Part shown: one piece after another, positions 1-6,843 of the stretch | How the letters are laid out: the number at the start of each line of letters is the position of its first letter | Position numbering within the stretch: position 1 is the first letter of the stretch | NCBI GenBank assembly: GCA_023386135.1 | Contig: JAEWKG010000311.1 | Span: forward strand, 1 to 8,519 | Length of the DNA: 8,519 bases | Reading direction: 5' to 3' | Source: Pseudomonadota bacterium | Lineage (GTDB): Bacteria > Pseudomonadota > Alphaproteobacteria > Sphingomonadales > Sphingomonadaceae | Position numbers and translations under genes: made by a program | The notes under the pieces: generated by a model | Told to the model about the DNA's origin: nothing | The model's database searches: none | The model's input: the letters and a program-made list of their open reading frames with translations, nothing else

Positions 1-875
<875 letters not shown>

Positions 876-908
876 TCGCCTGATGGAGACCCAGTCCGCC
901 ACCCGTGC

Positions 909-929
909 CAGCCGCCCCGGTGGCGGCTG
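909..929 (+). promoter_or_regulatory. Hairpin in the dnaK-dnaJ gap
   Basis: A perfect 8-base-pair inverted repeat: CAGCCGCC (909-916), loop CCGGT (917-921), GGCGGCTG (922-929). It is followed by AGTTT but not by a real U-tract, so it is a poor intrinsic terminator. It sits 34 bases after the dnaK stop and 19 bases before the dnaJ ATG. Likely roles, all inferred, are partial termination, RNA processing, or protection of the dnaK 3' end, giving less DnaJ than DnaK from one transcript. Confidence 0.5.
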
Positions 930-948
930 AGTTTGGGGCCGGGGTCAC

Positions 949-2070
949 ATGTCAGCCACCGAAATCGATTTTTACGAGACGCTCGGCGTCGCCCGCGATG
1001 CGGACGGCGCGACGATCAAGAGCGCCTACCGCAAGCTCGCGATGCAGTACCACCCCGACCGCAACGCGGGTTGCAAGGAGAACGAGGACAAGTTCAAGGC
1101 GGTTTCGGCCGCCTACGAATGCCTCAAGGACCCGCAGAAGCGCGCCGCTTACGACCGCTACGGTCATGCCGCGTTCCGGGGCGGGATGGGCGGTGGCGGC
1201 GGGCATCCCGGCGCCGACTTCGGCGATATCGGCGATATCTTCGAGACCATCTTCGGCAGCGCCTTTGGCGGCGGCGGACGGCAGCAGGCCCGCCGCGGCG
1301 CGGACTTGCGCTACGACATGGAAATCACCCTCGACGAGGCGTTCCACGGCGAGAACCGCGAAATCGAGATCGAGGTCAGCCAGGCCTGCGACACCTGCCA
1401 CGGCTCGGGCGCCACGCCCGGCACCGGCTCGCGGCGTTGCAACCTGTGCTCCGGCCAGGGCAAAGTCCGCGCCAAGCAGGGCTTCTTCGTGGTTGAGCGG
1501 CCGTGCCCCAACTGCCACGGCGCGGGCGAAGTGATCGAGAGCCCGTGCCGCGCGTGTGGCGGGGAAGGGCGGGTCGATCGCCCGCAGAAGCTCGACGTCG
1601 AGATCCCGCCGGGAGTCGATACCGGCACCCGCATCCGCCTGTCCGGCAAGGGCGAGGCGGGGCCACGCGGTGCGCCTCCGGGCGATCTCTACATCTTCGT
1701 CCACGTCCGACCGCACGCGGTGTTCGAGCGCGAGGGCACGACGCTGATCACCCGCTGCCCGATCAGCTTCACCACCGCCGCGCTCGGCGACACGATTGAA
1801 ATCCCCGATCTCGGCGGTGTGAGCCACCAGGTGAGCATCCCGGCCGGCATCCAGTCGGGCAAACAGTTGCGCGTGCGCGGCGCCGGCATGCCGGTCCTGC
1901 AAGGCCGGGGTCGCGGTGATCTGGTGGTCGAGATCGCGGTTGAGACGCCGACCAAGCTCACCAAGGCGCAGCGCGAATTGCTGCAGCAGTTCCGCGAGAC
2001 CGAGACCGGCGAGGAGTGCCCCGAGAGCCGCGGCTTTTTCGAGAAACTGAAGAGCGCGTTCGGCGGCTAG
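949..2070 (+). CDS. dnaJ: Co-chaperone DnaJ (Hsp40), full type I
   Basis: Cytosolic partner of DnaK that delivers substrates and stimulates its ATPase. The 373-residue protein is the usual length and has every type I domain. The J domain (about residues 7-72) carries the catalytic HPD at 35-37. A Gly/Phe-rich linker follows (about 78-110). The zinc-finger region has four CxxCxGxG repeats (C147/C150, C164/C167, C186/C189, C200/C203), and C-terminal substrate-binding domains fill about 213-340. The ATG at 949 is the only plausible start: an in-frame TGA lies at 928-930 with no other start codon after it. A weak GGGG Shine-Dalgarno (941-944) precedes it. It lies 73 bases after dnaK and is probably co-transcribed with it. 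The TAG stop overlaps the stop of the convergent patatin gene. Two extra cysteines (C42, C58) in the J domain are a minor oddity. Confidence 0.98.
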   Translation: MSATEIDFYETLGVARDADGATIKSAYRKLAMQYHPDRNAGCKENEDKFKAVSAAYECLKDPQKRAAYDRYGHAAFRGGMGGGGGHPGADFGDIGDIFETIFGSAFGGGGRQQARRGADLRYDMEITLDEAFHGENREIEIEVSQACDTCHGSGATPGTGSRRCNLCSGQGKVRAKQGFFVVERPCPNCHGAGEVIESPCRACGGEGRVDRPQKLDVEIPPGVDTGTRIRLSGKGEAGPRGAPPGDLYIFVHVRPHAVFEREGTTLITRCPISFTTAALGDTIEIPDLGGVSHQVSIPAGIQSGKQLRVRGAGMPVLQGRGRGDLVVEIAVETPTKLTKAQRELLQQFRETETGEECPESRGFFEKLKSAFGG

Positions 2071-4379
2071 GCCGACTGCTCCACCTCGCGCCGGATGCCG
2101 GCAACGAGGTTGGGGTCGGCGGTGCAGCGCCTTGCTTCCTCGTCGAGGATGGCAAGGAACGCGCGGCGCTTGAATGCGGCGAGATCGGCCTCGCCGAAAT
2201 CGTCGATCGTCGATGCCACGAGATCGATCATCCGCTCGGCCCCATGCAGGCGGCCCCACAGGTAGTCGTTTTCGCGGTAGGCGCGGCTGAAGAAGGCGCC
2301 GAAGTTGTAGAACTCGGTGCCGCGAAGGGTCGCCCGCGTGCCCCCGGCGCGGATCGAGCGCGCGTCTTCCGGGCTGATGCGATCGACCTTTACCGCATTG
2401 AACTCGGTCAGACCTTCGTTCTGCAGCAGCGGCAGCGTCGCCGCGTCGTAGAACGGGAACCCGAGATAGGCGAGCAGCACCCGCCGCCGCAGTTCCTTCG
2501 GCATCGCCTCGAGCGCGGCGGCGAGCAGCGCCTCGGCCTCGGCATCCACCTCCGGCAGCAGGCGGCGCGCGGCGAGCGCATCGAGCACCGCGCCGGGGTC
2601 CTCCATCACCTTGCTCGCCAGCACGGCGAAGTCGTCGCCGAGGTTCGCGTTGCCCTCGCGCGCGAAATACAGCGCGAGGATCTGATAGATCGCCTCCCGC
2701 GCGGCATCGAGCGCCTCCGCGGGCGTGCTGTCGTCGGCCTCCCAATCGACCGACAGCCGCCGCGCGATCAAGCGCAAGCGGCGGATGCGGAAAGCGAGAT
2801 CGTGCGCGCGAAGGAAGTCCACCGCGCCCGCGCTGATCCCGCCGCCAGGGTCGGCAAGCGAGAACAGACCACGCTCGTCGAGCTCGCGGCGGAGGCGGTT
2901 CTCGATCGGCTCGGCATCGGGCAGTAGCAGCTGCGGCGCGGCCGCGAGGACGATCTCGGCGAGGGTCTCGACGATCCCCGCGACCTTGGCCTGCGCGTAG
3001 GGCTGGAAGGCGTAACCCGCGCGGTCGGCCGCCGCCTGCTGCGCCTTGTTGCGCCACGCCGAGAGACGCTTGGGCGTCGGCGAGTCCATGAACAGCGTCA
3101 GCCCGAACAGCTTCTCGACCGCCGCCTCGACCTCGGGCCGCAACGCAATGACGATCCGGGACAACCGCACCGCCTCGCGGCTCTGCTTCTCGATCGCTTC
3201 GAGATTGTCGCGGATGGGCTGTTCGCGCGGGATGGTCGAGAGCGAGCCGAAGATGGCGCCGAAGAAGCCCACCGGCTGGTCGAGCGTTTCTTCGATCGCT
3301 CCGAAGCGGTCTGGGCGGGGATCGATGTATACGAAACGGCGGTCGACCTCCCGCTGCGCCGGCCGCGAGGCGAGCGCCGCGCGCGCTGCACCGAACGGCG
3401 CGTTGTTGAGCACGGACCCGTCGATCAGCGAGACGTGGGCTTCGTTCCCCTGCCGGACGTGCACCGGCATCACGCGTTCGAGGAAGCTCGCCCGGCCGCT
3501 CCACGAGCGTTTGCGCTCGTCGGCAAGACGATCGATGTCCGCTAGTTGCAGCGGCGGGAACGCGCCCGGGAAGCTCGCCGTCGCGCGCGCGGCCATCGTC
3601 AGCTCGAGCGGCTCGGCCAGGCTTTCGCCGCCCCGCGGCGGCACCTTGCTGCGGAAGGCGATCGGCATCCGGTGCTCGCTTTCCTCGACGCTCTCCGGGC
3701 TGTGCAGACGCAGGATCGAGAGGAACCCGCGGAAGTCGGTCGCGGTAACCATGAGGTCGAGCGGGTGGCCGGGAGGCAGCAGCGGTGATTGTGGGGTGCT
3801 CTGGCCCACTGCCATCAGCGCATCGTAGAGCAGCCGCGTAAACCCAGCGCCGGAGAACGGCGGCTCGAACCAGCGCCCGCGCACGAGGTGCGAGACCTTG
3901 CGCCGCACCTCCGAGCGGGTTTCCGGCGCCACGCTTTCGCTCACCGCATTGCCGGGCCGGCGCAGCAGCCACCACACCAGCGGCATCGCCCAGAACTTGC
4001 CGATGCGCGAGAACGGCCGCGCGTCGGGGTCGAGCAGCTTGTCGACGTCGGCGTTGGCCAGCCACAGCTCGGTCAGCGGCTCGAGGCTGTGCCCGGAGTG
4101 GATCGCCTGCGCGAGGAACACCGCGTTGATTCCGCCCGCGCTGGCGCCCGTGACGATGTCGGGCAGCACGCGCAGGCGGACGTTGTGCTGCGCCTCGATC
4201 ATTTCGAGCAGATCGCGATAGACCGCGCTCACGCCGTCGGCGGGTAGGGCGTCCGCGCCATGAAAGTCCCGGCTCGCGCGGGCAAGGTGCCACAGCTCCT
4301 TGGTCACCCCGTGCATGTAGACCGCCAGGCTGACCCCGCCGTAGCAGACCAGCGCGATGCGGAGTTCCTTCTGACGCAT
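2067..4379 (-). CDS. Large patatin-like phospholipase with DUF3376-type C-terminus
   Basis: Predicted lipid acyl hydrolase of the patatin fold, using a Ser-Asp dyad; substrate unknown. The 770 residues fit the large bacterial 'patatin-related protein' class (about 750-1000 aa), not the ~300-residue short patatins. The N-terminal patatin domain (about 7-335) has the glycine-rich oxyanion segment YGGVSL (13-18), nucleophile motif GASAG (78-82, Ser80), the conserved ATASFPGAFPP segment (266-276) and the catalytic Asp320 in IDGSVLNNAPFG. The C-terminal region ends with the FGAFFSRAYRENDYLWGRLHGAE stretch (about 693-715), typical of DUF3376. No signal peptide is seen, so it is probably cytosolic or peripherally membrane-bound. 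The start is the ATG at 4377-4379, directly before the conserved LRIALVCYGGVSLAVYMHGV region; its Shine-Dalgarno is weak. It is divergent from radA and convergent with dnaJ, sharing the CTAG at its stop. The class is sure; the substrate and role are not known to me. Confidence 0.93.
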   Translation of the reverse strand: MRQKELRIALVCYGGVSLAVYMHGVTKELWHLARASRDFHGADALPADGVSAVYRDLLEMIEAQHNVRLRVLPDIVTGASAGGINAVFLAQAIHSGHSLEPLTELWLANADVDKLLDPDARPFSRIGKFWAMPLVWWLLRRPGNAVSESVAPETRSEVRRKVSHLVRGRWFEPPFSGAGFTRLLYDALMAVGQSTPQSPLLPPGHPLDLMVTATDFRGFLSILRLHSPESVEESEHRMPIAFRSKVPPRGGESLAEPLELTMAARATASFPGAFPPLQLADIDRLADERKRSWSGRASFLERVMPVHVRQGNEAHVSLIDGSVLNNAPFGAARAALASRPAQREVDRRFVYIDPRPDRFGAIEETLDQPVGFFGAIFGSLSTIPREQPIRDNLEAIEKQSREAVRLSRIVIALRPEVEAAVEKLFGLTLFMDSPTPKRLSAWRNKAQQAAADRAGYAFQPYAQAKVAGIVETLAEIVLAAAPQLLLPDAEPIENRLRRELDERGLFSLADPGGGISAGAVDFLRAHDLAFRIRRLRLIARRLSVDWEADDSTPAEALDAAREAIYQILALYFAREGNANLGDDFAVLASKVMEDPGAVLDALAARRLLPEVDAEAEALLAAALEAMPKELRRRVLLAYLGFPFYDAATLPLLQNEGLTEFNAVKVDRISPEDARSIRAGGTRATLRGTEFYNFGAFFSRAYRENDYLWGRLHGAERMIDLVASTIDDFGEADLAAFKRRAFLAILDEEARRCTADPNLVAGIRREVEQSA

Positions 4380-4451
4380 GCCGCATGCTTGCCCGCACCG
4401 GCCCGCGTTGGCAATTGCGTTCCACCAATGTTCCGTTTACGCCCCGGTGCG
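4380..4451. promoter_or_regulatory. Divergent promoter region between the patatin gene and radA
   Basis: These 72 bases separate two divergent start codons and must hold, or lie very near, both sets of start signals. It is locally more AT-rich than its surroundings around 4408-4440. TTGGCA (4408-4413) is a plausible -35 for radA, but no good -10 is spaced from it. An 8-base palindrome GCAATTGC lies at 4411-4418. An inverted repeat, CGCACCGG (4394-4401) and CCGGTGCG (4444-4451), brackets the region; its right arm touches the radA ATG. Neither gene has a convincing Shine-Dalgarno. The assignment rests on gene arrangement, not on recognised promoter boxes. Confidence 0.45.
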
Positions 4452-5819
4452 ATGGTGAAGACGAAACGCCGCTACGTGTGCCAGGCCTGCGGCTCGGTGA
4501 GCCACCGCTGGCAGGGCCAATGCACCGACTGCGCCGAGTGGAACACGCTGGTCGAGGACGCGCCCGCGAGCGTCTTTTCGCTGAAGCACGACCTGTCGGC
4601 GGGAGGGCGGGCGATCGCGTTCGAAGCGCTCGATGCGCCGTCCGAACCGCTGGTGCGGTTGCCGACCGGACTCGCCGAATTCGACCGCGCTCTAGGCGGC
4701 GGGCTGGTGCCCGGCTCGGCGGTGCTGATGGGTGGAGACCCCGGCATCGGAAAGTCGACGCTGCTGCTTCAATCGGCCGGCGCGGTGGCAGGGTGCGGGG
4801 CTAAAGTCGTCTACATCAGCGGCGAAGAAGCCGCCGGGCAGGTTCGGATGCGGGCAGGCCGGCTCGGCCTTGCCGATGCGCCGATTCTGCTCGCTGCGGC
4901 GACAGGCGTGCGGGATATCCTCACTACGCTCGGCCAGGGAGCGCCCCCGGCGCTACTGATCATCGATTCGATCCAGACGATGCACTCCGACAACATCGAA
5001 GGCGCGCCGGGCACCGTCAGCCAGGTGCGCGGCTGCGCGTTCGAGCTGATCCGCTACGCCAAGGAGAACGGCGTCGCGCTGGTGCTGGTCGGGCACGTGA
5101 CCAAGGACGGCAGCATCGCAGGGCCGCGCGTGCTGGAGCACATGGTCGACGTGGTGATGAGCTTCGAAGGCGAGCGCAGCCACCAGTACCGCATCCTCCG
5201 CGCGCTCAAGAACCGCTTCGGCGCGATCGACGAGATTGGCGTGTTCGCGATGGCGGGGGCGGGGCTGGACGAAGTCGCCAACCCGTCGCTGCTGTTTCTC
5301 TCGGGCCGCGAGGAGCCACTTGCCGGGAGCGCGGTGTTCCCGGCTCTCGAAGGCACCCGCCCGGTCTTGGTCGAGATCCAGGCGCTGATCGTGCGGCTGC
5401 AATCGGGCGCGACTCCGCGCCGCGCGGTGGTCGGGTGGGATTCGGGGCGGCTCGCCATGCTGCTGGCGGTGCTCGAATCGCGCTGCGGGCTCAATTTCAG
5501 TTCGGCGGAAGTCTATCTCAATGTCGCCGGTGGATACCGCTTGTCGGACCCGGCCGCGGACCTGGCAGTGGCGGCGGCGCTGGTGTCCGCACTCGCCGAC
5601 AAGCCGCTGGCGACCCACGCGATATGGTTTGGCGAGGTCTCTCTGGCGGGAGAAATCCGCCCCGTCGCGCACGCCGGACTGCGCTTGCGTGAGGCGGCCA
5701 AACTGGGCTTCAACGCCGGCTACGGCCCGGCCGACGCGGAGCCGGGTTCATCCGGACTTAACTATCGCGGCCTAAGCCGGCTGGGCAATCTCGTTGACCG
5801 GGTAATGGCACAGGCATAA
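4452..5819 (+). CDS. radA: DNA repair ATPase RadA (Sms)
   Basis: RecA-like ATPase/helicase that promotes branch migration and processing of recombination intermediates. The 455 residues match the family's usual ~450-460. Seen in order: an N-terminal C4 zinc finger (C10/C13 and C24/C27), Walker A GGDPGIGKST (94-103), Walker B LLIIDSIQT (168-176), the RadA-specific KNRFG motif (253-257), and a C-terminal Lon-protease-like domain (about 300-455) with DPAADLA (366-372) and GEVSLAGEIRPV (394-405). Family members have no working protease dyad here. The start ATG at 4452 gives MVKTKRRYVCQACG, as in homologues. The frame stays open upstream to 4260, with another ATG at 4428, but that would add unrelated residues and run into the patatin gene's coding strand. 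cvpA follows after 16 bases, so radA likely heads this transcription unit. Identification is very secure; the exact start is slightly less so. Confidence 0.97.
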   Translation: MVKTKRRYVCQACGSVSHRWQGQCTDCAEWNTLVEDAPASVFSLKHDLSAGGRAIAFEALDAPSEPLVRLPTGLAEFDRALGGGLVPGSAVLMGGDPGIGKSTLLLQSAGAVAGCGAKVVYISGEEAAGQVRMRAGRLGLADAPILLAAATGVRDILTTLGQGAPPALLIIDSIQTMHSDNIEGAPGTVSQVRGCAFELIRYAKENGVALVLVGHVTKDGSIAGPRVLEHMVDVVMSFEGERSHQYRILRALKNRFGAIDEIGVFAMAGAGLDEVANPSLLFLSGREEPLAGSAVFPALEGTRPVLVEIQALIVRLQSGATPRRAVVGWDSGRLAMLLAVLESRCGLNFSSAEVYLNVAGGYRLSDPAADLAVAAALVSALADKPLATHAIWFGEVSLAGEIRPVAHAGLRLREAAKLGFNAGYGPADAEPGSSGLNYRGLSRLGNLVDRVMAQA

Positions 5820-5835
5820 TCGATCTGCGATCGCA

Positions 5836-6369
5836 ATGACGGGTTTCGATATCATCGTGCTGGTGATCGTCGCAGTGGCGGCGGTTGGCGGCTTCTTGCG
5901 CGGGTTCGTGCAGGAAGTCCTGTCGCTGCTTGCATGGGGCGTCGCGATCCTCGCGATCCATAACCTGCACACTCCGCTTTACGACTGGCTGGAGCCCAAG
6001 ATCGGCAATCCGACCGGCGCCTCCACGCTCGCGTTCGCGGCGCTGCTGCTGATCCCGTACGCGGGGATGAAGGTCATCGCCAGCAACCTGGGCGAGAAGT
6101 CGCGGTCGTCGCTGCTCGGGCCGATCGACCGCGTGCTCGGCTACGGGTTCGGGGCGATCAAAGGCGCGATCGTGGTCACCTGCGCGTTCGCGCTGCTCGT
6201 GCTGGGTTTCGATTCGGGCTGGGGCATCACCGGGCGGCCCGACTGGATCAAGCTGGCGCGTACCTATCCGCTGGTCAATGCCAGTGCCGATGCATTGGTG
6301 CAGATGATCGAGAATCGCTCTGCGCAGATTGAGGCGACGGACCGGAAGGTCCACATCCGCGGCGAATGA
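5836..6369 (+). CDS. cvpA: CvpA family inner-membrane protein
   Basis: Small integral inner-membrane protein. In Escherichia coli CvpA was first linked to colicin V production, and in enteric bacteria to envelope stress resistance; its molecular activity is not settled. The 177 residues show four hydrophobic segments (about 5-24, 27-44, 62-82 and 104-124) and a hydrophilic C-terminal tail, as usual for the family. The conserved loop between segments 3 and 4 reads LLGPIDRVLGYGFGAIKG (93-110), matching the family G-x-x-DR-x-LG-x-x-FG-x-x-KG pattern. The ATG follows a 10-base palindrome TGCGATCGCA (5826-5835), and I see no Shine-Dalgarno. The gene lies 16 bases after radA and overlaps the next gene by 4 bases (ATGA at 6366-6369), so it is probably translated from the radA message. 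Family assignment is secure; function in this organism is open. Confidence 0.93.
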   Translation: MTGFDIIVLVIVAVAAVGGFLRGFVQEVLSLLAWGVAILAIHNLHTPLYDWLEPKIGNPTGASTLAFAALLLIPYAGMKVIASNLGEKSRSSLLGPIDRVLGYGFGAIKGAIVVTCAFALLVLGFDSGWGITGRPDWIKLARTYPLVNASADALVQMIENRSAQIEATDRKVHIRGE

Positions 6370-6803
6370 CCGCCGGCGGAACGACCGCGCTTTACGCGCC
6401 GGAGCTGCTGGCACTGGCGGTGTCGCTGGCGGACTATCCCTTCGACTCGGATGCGCCATTCACGGGCGAGGCGCGCTCGCCGACGTGCGGGAGCCGGGTC
6501 GCCTTTTCCGGCGCTCTTCAAGGCGCGCAAGTGGTTCGACCTGGGCTGCGCGTCACCGCTTGCGCGGTCGGACAGGCGGCTGCGGCGATTTTCATCCCGC
6601 ACGCAGTCGACCGAGCTCGCGACGACATCCTTGGAGCGCGGGTAGCGATCGCGGCCTGGCTCGCGGAGGCCGGTCCGCTTCCCGATTGGCCGGGCTTCGC
6701 TGCACTCGAGCCGGCGCGGGCCTATCCCGGGCGGCACGGCGCGATCCCATTGGCGTGGGATGCCGCGCTGGCTGCGCTTCCCAAGGAAACCGAGGGCAGC
6801 TAG
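6366..6803 (+). CDS. IscU/NifU-like iron-sulfur scaffold-fold protein with only two cysteines
   Basis: A 145-residue protein resembling the U-type scaffolds (IscU, SufU, NifU N-terminal domain) on which Fe-S clusters are built. The first ligand motif aligns as SPTCGS (C41) and the second as TACAVGQAAAA (C66). In canonical scaffolds a third cysteine lies in a C-terminal segment like H-C-x-x-L or K-C-x-x-L-x-W. Here the equivalent stretch reads GRHGAIPLAWDAALAAL (122-138), with Gly125 where Cys is expected. The Asp usually following the first motif (CGD) is Ser43. It may therefore bind a cluster weakly, bind another metal, or do something else. The start is fixed by the ATGA overlap with cvpA, which suggests translational coupling; a GGAAGG at 6344-6349 is 16 bases away, too far to be a good ribosome site. 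I see no iscS or suf gene nearby. Fold assignment is fairly sure; activity is not. Confidence 0.82.
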   Translation: MTAGGTTALYAPELLALAVSLADYPFDSDAPFTGEARSPTCGSRVAFSGALQGAQVVRPGLRVTACAVGQAAAAIFIPHAVDRARDDILGARVAIAAWLAEAGPLPDWPGFAALEPARAYPGRHGAIPLAWDAALAALPKETEGS

Positions 6804-6808
6804 AGGCT

Positions 6809-6831
6809 GCTCCCTTACGGGCAAGGGGAGC
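6809..6831 (+). promoter_or_regulatory. Hairpin covering the Shine-Dalgarno of the MFS gene
   Basis: GCTCCCTT (6809-6816) can pair with AAGGGGAGC (6823-6831) around the loop ACGGGC (6817-6822), with one bulged G. The right arm contains AAGGGGAG (6823-6830), the only good Shine-Dalgarno-like sequence ahead of the transporter ATG at 6844. Spacing of 13 bases is longer than ideal. No U-tract follows, so it does not look like an intrinsic terminator. It could reduce ribosome access to the transporter message; that is inference. Confidence 0.4.
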
Positions 6832-6843
6832 CACGCCGCCGTC

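Noticed and set aside
1190..1290. Glycine-codon-rich repeats in dnaJ as a tandem repeat element
   Set aside because: They encode the normal Gly/Phe-rich linker of DnaJ.
2060..2075. Possible bidirectional terminator at the dnaJ/patatin junction
   Set aside because: The stem is only five base pairs and no T-tract follows on either strand, so it does not qualify as an intrinsic terminator.
2016..2927. A 303-codon plus-strand open frame opposite the patatin gene
   Set aside because: It is the antisense shadow of a conserved enzyme, has low-complexity composition, no family motif and no ribosome-binding site.
952..4428. A minus-strand open frame of 1158 codons running antisense through dnaJ and, in another frame, through the patatin gene
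   Set aside because: It spans two well-supported genes, its translation is dominated by Arg, Ala and Gly with no recognisable domain, and long shadow frames are common in DNA with G/C-rich third codon positions.
4260..4451. N-terminal extension of RadA to an upstream ATG at 4260 or 4428
   Set aside because: The extension to 4260 overlaps the patatin gene and adds residues unlike RadA. The ATG at 4452 directly precedes the conserved zinc-finger start. The 4428 start is not excluded but has no support.
5826..5835. Ten-base palindrome TGCGATCGCA directly before the cvpA ATG as an operator
   Set aside because: A single GATC-centred palindrome of this size is common in GC-rich genomes and there is no second copy nearby; on its own it does not support a regulatory call.
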